A DNA stretch of 64,000 bases from Xiphophorus maculatus. Its lineage: Eukaryota > Chordata > Actinopteri > Cyprinodontiformes > Poeciliidae. Positions 22,887-35,000 of the stretch are shown here, one piece after another (position 1 is the first letter of the stretch; the number at the start of each line of letters is the position of its first letter). The DNA lies in NCBI RefSeq assembly GCF_002775205.1, contig NC_036455.1:5494501-5558500 (forward strand), read 5' to 3'. A program made the translations under genes and the position numbers. The notes under the pieces are model-generated. The model saw only the letters and a list, made by a program, of their open reading frames with translations, did no database searches and was not told where the DNA came from.

Positions 22887-25800
22887 CTGAAAAAGACACA
22901 GAAACGTATTAAAGTTTAATTAAAACCTTAATTATCAAAGAGTAAAAACATCAAGATTATCTTGTAGATCTTTGCTAACTTTAGCTTTCAGCTCTACGAA
23001 ATGCTTCATCCTTGAGGAACATTTTATTCTATTGTTGAAGTCTTTCTTGTTTACAATTAGTTTGAAATAACTTTCTGATTTGAAGTTGAGTTTTGTGTAA
23101 TGGTTTGAAATTAACTCTCATTGGTGGAGTTTAATTTCGTCCCTTTATTGTTTTTGGTTTCGCCTTAAAATGTCCGGCTGACTGCACCTTAATATGAGGT
23201 GTTGTCAAAACCAGTCAAGCACCACCTCAATAACTGTCGGATAATATTTAATCCACATTTTGAAGCCCTGCAAACAAAACAAAGTGTATTTTCATTTTTA
23301 TTTTCTTTGCTTTAGTTTAAAACGTTGAGAATGGCATATTTTCTCATCCCTATTTTTTAGAAATGTATGACGTCAGCTTATTAGTAATACTTTTAAAGTA
23401 ACTGCTGGACCAAACCCTGTTTGAGGTGCAGCAGAAACAAATTCAGCCTCACCCTCTGCATACCTCAAATAATAAGTAACGTCTTTCAGGATTTTTCATT
23501 TTGTCATTTTGCTATTTCCAGATATTTCTACATCAAACTCTGCTACATAAAAAGCTAAAGTGGGTTATTTAAAAAAAATAAAATCTGATTATGAAATATC
23601 TTGATTCACACCTAGTACTAAAAGAAAATTATTCCTTCTACTTGTAGATTACAGTTGTGTTTCACTCCTTCAGTGGTTAAATTTCGCATTGTGTTGAAGT
23701 TTCTGCCTAACAAACTGCAAAAACACAAAATGTACCAAGTAATTTTAGTCTAGTTTTAGTGCAAATATCTTAGCACACTTGAAATAAGACAAAACTAACT
23801 CAAAAGTAAGTTTTAACCAAGACACAGAGGCTTGTTTTAATAAATAATTTCTTATAATTTTGATGAAAATGTTCTAGCTCCACTGGCGCTGTTACCTAGC
23901 AACGCCAGCCAAGCCCAGCCCGTTGCCTAGCAACCCAGTTCTAGTTCCACTGGCAGATTATTTCATTAAAAACATGTAGAAAAAAAATGTCTTGTTATAA
24001 GTTAATTTATCTTCCAGTGGAACTAATACATTTTCATCAATATTGACCTAAAACAAGATCATATTTCTTGATGAAAAGTTACTTTTAAGTCAGTTTTGTC
24101 TTCTTTCCAGGGTGCTAAGATAGTCGCACTAGAAACTAGACCAAAAATACTTGGTAAGATTTTGTGTTTTTGCAGTGTAGGCCCAACAAAGAAACAATGT
24201 AGACACAGTTATCTCTACAGGTTTTACTGATTAGAAAAATCTTCTGGTTTGGTCTGAATATTTTGAAAATGGAGACATGTTGTTGGAATACTGAGCACCT
24301 TGAAACAAATACTGCACAGCTCATTCTTTCCCATTTTCCAATTTTATTCACCTTTGTCAAATACAATTTTACAAAGAAACATTTCACCTTAAAGTTTGAT
24401 ACAAATTTCTGATTTTGAAAATATTGAGGAAACGTCCACAGAAGGAAAAGCAACATAAAAAAGAGAAAGTTAACTGTAAATAAATGAGTACACTTTAAAT
24501 GAAACGCAACCTAAATATGCTGAACAAAACTTAAAAAAAAACATCTAAAAACTTTCATCCTACAGTTTCTGATCAACCGGTGTAAATGTATAACTTTGAC
24601 ACAAACATCAAGAAGTTAAATAAAACTGATGGAGTCATGTGTTTTTTAAAATTATTAATAATTTTTAAGATAGCAGGAAAAGAAAGATGGGGCGCTAAAA
24701 TGAAAACAACCACCAACCAGAAATACAAAAAGAAATGTTTAAAGACCAAACCCGTTCTTTTTTGTTTCTACAGCATTAATTTTAATTTGAAATACTTTGC
24801 AAATCTTATTCTAATCTTAAAACTAAAATATATGGTACTTTATGTAATATCTGTCATTAGCTTAGTATGTTTAACGGCTAGCTACCTAGAATGACAATTA
24901 CTTATCTGTTGTTTTGTTTGCAAAAATAACCTCAGTTTTCTCTCTTAAATACTTGGAATATGTGTCACAAGTGCGATAGAAAGATATGCATTTTTTTCTG
25001 AATTGTGAGCTAGCTAGTAAGCTAGCTGTTTTGTAAGTCACCGGTCAAGAAAATCTTAAATTTAAGATCAAGTTTCCAGTTTCTAACATAATAAATTGAC
25101 GTAGAAATGCGGATTTAGCTCCTTTTTACTTTGAATTAATAATACATGTCATTAAAAACAAACTGCATTTTGGGAAACATCTGTTAGTCCATGTAGCTTA
25201 CATTAGATTAGCTAATCTAACTCAGTTAAACCAAACGCAGAAAACCTAATCCGACTCTGAAAGTGTATTTGTGTGACCAGAAATAACCTGGCATGCCTTT
25301 TTAAAAAGATGAATAAAGAAAAGTGGAATATATGTCACAAGTAAGACTGAAAGGCAAACTTTTTCTACATTCACAGGAAAGCAAACCAGCATTTTCCTAC
25401 TTATTTTGGCTCCTAAGAAGAGAGTTAAAATCTTTTCAGCTAAAGCAAGAGTAAGTCAGAAGTATTTTAGTTTTTGGTTTCTAAGATTAAATGTAAACAA
25501 AGCTCATTTTTTCCCCCAAAATTAGTGCACCACCTCAAAAACAAATAGCATTTTGTTCTGTCATCTTACAATAGCTTAGCTTGGCCAAGCTAGTCAAGGT
25601 AATTGCTGAAAAACGGTTAAATATGTCTTTAAAAAAATCATTTTTGTGATAACATAAAACTTGATTTGTATTTTTTTAACTCTTGGTATTAATGTGTTGT
25701 TTGTGGATTTTCCTTTTCTATATTTAGGCAGAAGTAAACTAACAACTTCCTGTTTATTTTAGCTAAACATATCCAATCACCAAGGCTTAAATCTGTTCCA

Positions 25801-25908
25801 ACAAGAGCAAAATGTTTACTTTTCAATACAAAATCTTTTTAAAAAATACATGTGAAAACAGAATTTGTAAAAGTTCAATTTGAATTTAACTTAATTTCCA
25901 GCTAACAT
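22887..25908. other. Intergenic region between Ly6 genes 5 and 6
   Basis: It contains a remnant of gene 5 intron 1 (to about 23300), an R1 MITE copy (23716-24178) and AT-rich DNA. No coding signal was found. Confidence 0.55.
23716..24178. repeat. Family R1 inverted-repeat MITE, copy 3
   Basis: Ends are CTGCAAAAACACAAAATGTA and the inverse TTTTGTGTTTTTGCAGTG. The centre has GTTACCTAGCAACGCC and GTTGCCTAGCAACCC. Confidence 0.75.
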
Positions 25909-25914
25909 TTTATT
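25909..25914 (-). terminator. Poly(A) signal of Ly6 gene 6
   Basis: Minus-strand AATAAA lies about 125 bp past the stop codon. Confidence 0.45.
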
Positions 25915-26037
25915 TTTGAGGGATTTAGGAACTTAAACGATGCAAAGATCACTTTAAAACATGCATGAAAAACAAAGGTCTAGTGCTAGAACATGTATCA
26001 TGGTGCTATGTGTCTGTTAGCTCTTTTTTCTAGATTA

Positions 26038-29000
26038 TTAAACCATGAAGTTGGCTGCAAGAAGAGAAAACATGGTGACAGCTGCCAGGCTGAGGGCGGA
26101 GGCGCCGGGCAGGCCTGGTGCCGCGTTGCACAGGTTGGTGTTGCAGCAGGTTTTGAGCATGGTGTACATGGTGGTGTTGGAGGTGCCGGGCAAGTTCACG
26201 TTCTCCGTCTTGTTGCATTTTGCAGGATCAAGGCAGCCCTTCATTTTGATTTTCAAATCACCTGTAGAAGAATAAAAAACACAATTTAGGATTGACCATC
26301 AACCAGTAAATCTATTTTCAATTTGTTTCAATGAAAGTTGTTCAACTTGGGGCCTTCTTCTGTATTTAAGTCATGCTTATAGTCATTTTAGTTGTTAAAA
26401 ATAAAGTATTTGGGATTTTTTGTGTATCGTACAGAAGGTGGGAGCAGACATTTTCTGCATATACCTGTCCCCCAATGGTTTTCTCAAAAAAAAAAGTTAA
26501 TTTTCTGATGGTTTGAGTTAAGTTTCTGATTTTTGTATGAGTTAATTGCCTGATGGTTTTCTCAAGATAACGCATTCATTTTCCAATGGTTTAATTAATT
26601 TTAATTAATTTTTTGATGGTTTTCTCAAGATAGTGAGTTAATTTCCCATTGGTTTTCTTAAACCAATCAGTTAATTTCTGGTTGGTTTTCTCAAAATAAC
26701 GAGTTAATCTATCAGAAGATGATAGTTGTGTGTTAACCCAGATTCCCTCCTTCTAATTTATGTCGCCGTGCTGCACATCGCGGTTTGCACAAAGACATGC
26801 GAGCCATTAAGACATGCATGAAGCGACCATGCAGATGAAACCTTGTTTTGCTTGTGCGTGTTTCCTTCAGTGGCAAAGTGTTTAACTCCAAGTGACTGTA
26901 AATTTAAAACCATCACAGGAGACATAATTGCAAAAAAAAATGACAAGATTTTAAAATCTTGACATCCTTATTTAGTAATTTTGAAGGTTTTTGTGAAGGA
27001 AAGGAAGTGAGGATGACTGGCAGGAACATGAATCAGAGAATTTATCGTAACCAGAATTCAAGTTGACATCCTGGTTCTGGTTTATATATGTGGAAAAAGT
27101 AATAATAATAAAATGTCTGCTGACATTTTGTGAACGAACTGAATCAGGGTCAGTTTGTTTTTTAAATTTGTAACTGCATTTCATGCCTTCACGTCTCCAT
27201 TTTCCTCATTCTTACTTTGATTATGCACCTATAAACAAAACTACTTTATACCCATGTGGTTGTTTAATTCATGAAAATACTTAACTACAACAAAAAATAA
27301 ACAAATAAAGAGACATATAAATACTTAGATACTTTTAAATTATTTGTTTCAGAGTTTTTAAGCCAGTAGTACAACTTGATCATCTTCATGGTTTTTTTGT
27401 TGCTATTTATGGGACATTTTTTTAAGTGCTGTAAAATGCATTGATGTTATAAGCGTCATCTCTGTTTATTGCTGATAAGCTAGGAGAAACCTATAGAGAT
27501 AAAATGTCAGTGGAAACAAGCAGAAAGCTGGTCAGCAGTAAAAAGAGGAGTTTGATTTAGGGCTGAAACGATTACCAGTAATCGTAAAAAAGTCAAGTCA
27601 AAGTTTATTTATATGGAACATTTACAACAATCTCAGCTGACCAAAGTGCTTCACTATATCACAGGTAAATAAACAATAAAACAAAAAATAAAGTTTAGCA
27701 AAAATGATAATAAAGATAATTATAAATTTGGCTGAAAATACAAAAAAATTATAATATGAATAAAAGCCGAGTCAATTGATTTCAGCTGCAGTGGTTTCCC
27801 TCAAATTAAGTCCTAATTTCCAATCTTTTTTTGTTCAAGCTAGCTTGTTCTTGCTAGCTTGCTATATTAGCAGCTAGTTACTGACCGCCTACAATCTTAT
27901 AGCGCAAAGATGAGTCAAACTTTTCCTTGACAAAAGTCCCACAAGAAAATTAAAACTGAGTAGTTCTACCACAACAAAACTTAATACCTGTTGTTATTTA
28001 AGGCCAACTTACATTTTTTAATGAATTTAACCTCCTGAGACCCTGCATCCTCATATGAGGACATTACATTTTTGTAAACACAGATGTAAATAATAACATT
28101 GATTGAATGGTCTTATCGTCACACAGATAGACCCAATGTCCTCGTCTGAGGACATTGGGTTTTGAGATAACCACTTATTGTAGAAAGCTGAAATTTCATT
28201 TTTAGGCCAATTGGGTCCTTATGATCCCAAATGACAAGGAGAAATGTATATGCAAAAACAGACCCATTGTCCTCATATGAGGGCATTGGTTTTGACATAG
28301 TTCAAGAGCACATAGAAAGCTAAAATTTAATTTCAACTAAAATTAGGTCATACTAATCCCAAATAGTAAGGAGACATAAAAAATGCACATCAAATAAAAG
28401 CCCGGGTCTCAGGAGGTTAAGACATTTTAAGGCCTTCATTTTACATACATAAATGTAAGACTCCCTGAAGACAGAAGATCAGAGAGTTGTAAACCCAAAA
28501 TCATTGCTGAGCATAAAGAACCAAAATGGCTGCCTCATATTTGGGGGGCGAGAGGGAAACGTGATGACATCTGATGACTTCAGAAGTCATCATCTGAAGT
28601 GATAACTTCAGAACATTTTCTGAATATTCAGAAAATATTCTGTGGATCTTTTCTGAAAGTGCACTTCCTGTTACATTTGAGAGCAATCCACCTCTGAAAT
28701 TAAACAAGTTTAAGGTTTTGGCCTGCAAAAACACTAAATCTTACCAAGTATTCCTGGTCTAGTTTCTAGCTTAAATATCTTAGTACACGTGAAATAAGAC
28801 AAAACTAAATTACAAGTAACTTAGCAAAACATAGAGGCGTATTTTAAGTAAACAATTCCTAATAAAACAGTTCTAGTTCCACTGGCAGATAAATTAACTT
28901 AAAACAAGACATTTTCCTCATGTTTTTAGTCAAATAATCAGCCAGTGGAACTAGAACTTGGTTGCTAGGTGACGGGCTGGCATGGCTGCCGTTGCTAGGT

Positions 29001-32000
29001 GACAGCTCCAGTGCAACTAGAACTTTTTCATCAATATTAAGGAATTATTTATTTAAAACAAGTCACAATATCTTGTTGAAAAGCTACTTTTGAGTTAGTT
29101 TTGTCTTATTTCATACTTTTCTTCGTATTCTTATTTTGTTTTAAGTAAATAATTCCTTAACATTGATGAAAAGATACTTTTTCCATTGGCAGATTATTTC
29201 ACTTGTAACAAGACATTTTTCCCATGTCATAAGTTACTAGTTACTAGTATTTTTCCATCAATATGAAGGAATTATTTACTTAAAACGAGTCTATTTCTTC
29301 CCGAAAAGTTACTTTTAATTTTGAGTATACCAAGATGTTTGCCCTAGAAACAAGACCAAAGTTACTTGATAAGATTTTGTGTTTTTTGCAATGTGGAGTG
29401 TCCTAGACAAAGCATTGGTTTAAATCCAGCTGAGATGCTCTTACTGTTCAACATGGTCGACTAAAAATGTTCCAAAATTCCTCCACAGTAATAAAAACGA
29501 CCAGTTGCTGCAGCCACAAAGGCCGGCCCAACCAGTTACTAGGTATGAGGAAGAACCGGTGGGGCTAATGCTAGGAAACCATACCACCATGTTCTGTTGA
29601 TAAACATTTCCTTTAAAAACAAATTAGTCACCCAACAGTTCAGGAATGCAGTTGTGAATGTCGAAGAGATTATCACATGGCGAGACGTTTCTGAGGAGTG
29701 ACTCACCCGTTCCCCCTTCGCCGCTGAAGCAGTGCTGCCCGACGTCACATGTGGTTTTTGTGGTGAGGCAGAGGTTCCACAGCCCGATGCTACATTTGTA
29801 GCATTGAAGGTTTTGACCTGTTAGGTTTGAGGAATCAAGGATTCGGGGAAAGAGACAGAAAGGAGGAAGAAGGAAGAGAGAAAAAATGTTTAGTAAATAG
29901 ATCAGCAGCAGATTGTACAGCGAGTTACTGACAACAGAGGGGAGCCACATATTTGGGTCAGAGCAGGAAATAAACAGGTTTCATTTAAAAAAACAAAAAG
30001 GAGGAAGAGAGCAGAAACTCTCAGTCTTTTAAAAAGTAACTAAAGTAAGAAACCATAACAAACCTGTCACAATAAACACGGACATTATTTGAAACAAAAC
30101 TTATAAATTATTGGTTCTCAAAATTTATTAATCGCATAATTAAAAATTATTTATGAACATGCTTTGATTTAAACCAGGGTGTCCAAAGTGCGGTCCAGGG
30201 GCCATTTGTGGCCCTCTGGATGATCTGTTGTGGCCTCCCAACCACAGTTCTAGAGGCAAATGGACAATTTTTACATTTCTTTTGGATTGAAAAATTTTAC
30301 TGACAAATAAAATCATCTTAAAATTACAACAAAAATTGGTATAGCACAAGTTTCTTATTCATTGACCAGGTTTTTGTATTATAGGACCACAAAACATCCA
30401 GTAACTTAATTTACCCCCACCATAAAAAATAAAATTAAAAAATTATTAGAAAAGATTCCTGAACCTTTTTATTGTTTGCATCTAAAAAAAAAGTATATTT
30501 GCTTCAATAAAATCTTTATTAAAATAATAAATGGGACAAATTTTTTAATTAAATTTTTTTTTTTATGAAAAAGTTTGGACACTACTGATCGATCTAAACT
30601 TAATTTAATTGTAGCTCTGGTTGTTTGTTTAGGATCAATCTCCACCCCACAACATGATGCTGCCACCACCATGCTACACATAGCATTCTGAACGTATTCC
30701 AGAAAGTTCACCGTTGGCCTTTAATGACCTTCTTCACCTTTTTTTATAACATACTTTAAATGGCGCCATAGCTTCCATGTCTCTCTTCATTGTTAAGTAT
30801 GTATTATTCTGTGTTCTTGCTCTCTTATCTGCTTGCAGCACACTTACATAACTGGAACACATAAGACTGGCAGATAGTGTTGAATAAACTGATCATGAGA
30901 AGGTGCAGAGAGAGAACTAGATAAAAACAAAATGCACACTCCATTATTTGCTTCACTTGGTGTCATCCTTAAGATGTGCTCAGTGAAGCCCTGCGCTGAA
31001 CGATGACGGATCTAAACTGAGTTTGTACTACACACTGCATCTTTGGGTATTAGATCTTTTTAAATATCACTAATAATCTCCTTATTTCTTAAGTTTGAAT
31101 GAAAAATAAATCTCAGCGTCTGGTCTCGCCTGTAAAAAGATCTTGCAGACTAAAACAGAACTTCATAAAGTTTTATGTTTACTAATTTTCTTGAACAGAA
31201 CCATGAGACTGGTAGAGAACAACTGGATTTATATATAGGTTAGATAAATAACAAAGAAAGTCTCTGCTTACGGATTGGGTGTCTAGCTCTGATGAGAGCT
31301 AACTAGACATTTACCTAACTGTCAAAATAGCTAGAAAAACATCTAGTTAGCAATCTATGTAGCTAGATAGATAGCTAGGTGACTTCTGATGGGAGCTAGC
31401 TAACCATCTAGATAGGTATATAATTAGCTAACTATCAAGATAGTTAAAAATGGCACAACTAGCTAGCTAGATAACTAGGTGATTTCTGATGGGAGCTATT
31501 TGGCTAACTAGATCGTTGAGCCTTTTCTGGCTAACTATTTAAAGCGCTAGCTAGACAGTTAGGATACTGTCTAGCTAGCTATCTAGATAGTTGAGCCTTT
31601 TCTGGCTATCTAGCTAGATAGATAACTAGGTAGCTAGACAGATTGCATTTTGTTCTTTTGTGTCATTGAGAGTTACTGGATGTTTAGCAGAAGGATTACA
31701 TTGTTTCACATTCGGGTTTTTCTTCATTCCACAGAGGAGTTTCATCCTACTGGTAGCCGGAGGCCAAAAGGTACATCAGGGTCAGGATGATCTCTCTCGA
31801 AACTGAAGCCTCTGTGATCTAACTGTGTCATGGAAATGTTTCTTGCTATTCAAGTTTTACTTGTGGACACAGTTTATTACATGAACCTGACATAAAAAAA
31901 CGCTCTTACTTCAGATCTGTAATTAAATTCCCAGAGGCCAAGAAACAGAAAATATATCCAGAGACGTTTTAAGACTTTAAGGTTTCTTTACAAACAAATT

Positions 32001-35000
32001 ATGACATTAAAAGGAAGATATGTTAGCATGTAAAAGATCTAAAAACACACTGATGAGCTCAAGATAAAACTTAGTTTGGGATTTCCCAAGATAAAACATT
32101 TCCGTGTTGGATTTGTTACAAATTTAGAAGCAGGAAGCAGCGAGACGAATCAGCTATAATTACACTAAAAACTGAAGTTGAACTCTAAAGACCATAAATA
32201 AATAAAACACCTGGAGCCATGAAGCTCTTAATACCACAATAGATAGAGGAAAATGTTTTATTTAACAAGTAATTCATCCTGATCCAAGTTTTGATTGATG
32301 TTGGATTAAAATAAACGATTAGTTGCCGTTTGTTTAGAAAAAAATCTAAATTTTACTCATGAGTTGCAAATCATTTTGGTTTTTTTCCACTGACAAGCAA
32401 CCCAGTGGGTTTAACACTTGATACATTTCAAGTGTTAAAGCATGAAATTGTTGCTGTTTTTACAACAAAAGGGCCTTTATAAACTAAAAAGTAATAACAT
32501 ATACAATTTGTTTCCTTCCTCTGAGATCAAACTTTATTTTTAAGTTCATCTTAAGCAGAAGTTACTTTAGAAACAGATTTGAACTTTGGTGCTTCAAACC
32601 AGCCATGCAGTTTTTAATTCCCGATCATTTACTGCCCTTCTTGCCCCTCCTTCCTGTTCAGGTGCTGGTGAAGGACAAAAACCTTTAAAACAAACTGGAT
32701 TGAACTGGTTTTACTGTCAGGAAGATGTACGGAGAATGCAGCTTTTCTGGCTGCCGACTTTTCACATTCAGTGACTTTAACACCTTTTGTTAAAGCAATG
32801 AAACAATACAACCTGATTTCATCTCACATCTCGATGTTTGTGTCCAAAATATGCAAATTTAGGGACAAACACATCACTTTGTGTTGCTAAAAGGGTCAAT
32901 CAGGGGTGTCCAAAGTGCGGCGCATGGGCCAAATGTGGCCATTTGATTAATTCTGTGAGGTCTCCAATCAAAATTTGGCTCTATCAAATTTGCCATGGAG
33001 TTTTTCATATTCTTAAACCGTGAACGTTAAGTAAAACACCGGTTTTTATTTAACCCTCTATGGCATGACTTTTTATTTTTTGGGGGACAAACTTTTTTCC
33101 TGCATTCTTTGGGAGCTTGGTGGTCCCTAATTACATGTCAATCATAAAATCGGACTCTGACACCTCCTGGAACCAGATTTGGGTTTGTTGCCTCAGGGCA
33201 ACATTGGTCTAGAACACCAAGGGTTTCTACAGTGATTATGAGAAATGAAATACAAATCAAACAAAATCTATATTCATAACAAAACTTTTTTTTGGACAAA
33301 AATATGTCTGGTGGTACTTTAAATCATGCCCCCCAAAAAATAAAATAAAGGAGCAATGTGAGGTACAGATATGTGGTTTGTTGCCTGAGGGCAACGCCAT
33401 GCCATAGTTAATGTTGTTGCAAGTTTTTATTAAAAATTATACACATTAGTCCATTATATTTGACTGAATATAATGGATTTAGTCAAATATAATGACTAAA
33501 TCCATTAGTCATCAAAAAAAACAACAATTGCTGATGAAAATTCACATTTTGGGAATAAACTGGAAACATTTTATAGACTATGAAAATGGAGAACAACAAG
33601 GCCAAACAATCGTAAATATAAAATGTTAGATGTGTTATTTATTGTTGTGCAGGCAAAAAAGATTTAAAAGATTATATTTTTGAGATATTAATTTGGGAAA
33701 AAGGAAAATTTTGGCACCTGAATACTTTCAACTTGTGGATTTTGACTAAAAGTTTGGTCATCCCTGGGTTAAATCGTCTGACTGTAAAATCATAAAAATC
33801 CTCGACTATAAATGTGAATAAAACAGAGTTGTTTTTTTTACCAGCAGTTTTTTTTACCCATTTCTTTTTAATTCAGGATTTGTCACTGCCGCCATTTTGA
33901 GTTGCTCGTTGCCATGTTTACGGCCATGTTTGACACATTGTGTGCTTGACCAAACACAGATAACAAAACTGCATGTCTTAGCGGAACCAGTCGGCCCAGT
34001 TATCATCTCGGCGTCTTGTGACTGATGGAAAGTACGTCATTAAACAAAAGAGTTACAGACTGTTCCTTCCTTTGTGACCCTTTGTTCTGATTTATGAGTC
34101 AAAGATACAAATGGTGCACTACTTAACCTGATGATGATGATTGTTTTTCTTTGGTTTATTCACAAATATTAAAATTTCACTGTATTTCTACAATTTCTTT
34201 TATTAAAATAACCCAAGCTCAAGTTTCAGAGTTCCACATTTATTTGGCTGAAATGATTTAGCCAAATAAACACAAAGCGAAAGACACAAAATCTTACCAA
34301 ATATTTTTAGTCTAATTGCTTGTGCAAATATCTTAGCAAACTTTAAACTATAAAATAACTTAGAAGTAACTTTCAAGCAAGATAAGACAACAATTCCTTA
34401 ATATTGATGGAAAAATATTAGTACCACTGGCAGATAAATAAATAAACTTATAACAAGACATTTTCCCATGTTTCTAGTGAAATAATCTGCCAATGGAATT
34501 AGAACTGGGTTGCTAGGTGACTGTTTGAGCTTGGCTGGCATTGCTAGGTAACGCACCAGTGGAACTAGAACTTTTCATCAGTATTAAGAAATCATTGGCC
34601 TAAAACAAGGCTTGATATCTTGTTGAAAACTTACTTTTAAGTTAGTTTTGTCTTATTTCAAGTGTACTAAGATACTCGCACTAGAAACTAGACTAAAAAT
34701 ACTTTTTGTGTTTTTGCAGTGTGTAATAAAGTTCAGTGTGTCGCCCAGAAATTTCAACACAACGTGAAATAATCTGCCAATGGATCTAAAGCTTTTTCAT
34801 CAATACAAAAATATATTAAGGCCTGCAGTGTAAATGTAACCAAATTAATCTATTATCAAGTTATGAATTAAACGCAAAAGGATTTTAGATTTATTTAAAG
34901 AAATCAGTGTTTCGGCTGTTTCTGGATTAGTTCATTCTAGATTTGTGTTGCATAGAAGCTGATATTTAATGTGTTTTGGTGCCAAGCCGTTTAGTGATTT

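Larger units (their letters stand above)
26713..29706. other. Rest of intron 2 of Ly6 gene 6
   Basis: It holds a repeat fragment at 27596-27690 (AGTTTATTTATATGGAACAT type, common as a teleost retroelement tail), a piggyBac-like MITE and an R1 copy. Nothing coding was recognised. Confidence 0.5.

Noticed and set aside
24136-24456. Possible signal exon for Ly6 gene 5 (MGK-like start near 24335)
   Set aside because: The MGK there is followed by NELCSIC with no hydrophobic core and no GT donor in phase 1.
29624-29950. 108-codon frame reading from a hydrophobic N-terminus straight into the Ly6 gene 6 exon 2 domain
   Set aside because: The hydrophobic part is the translated pyrimidine tract in front of a good acceptor (AACAG at 29818). 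The phase-1 join to a true signal exon with a TATA box explains the gene better.
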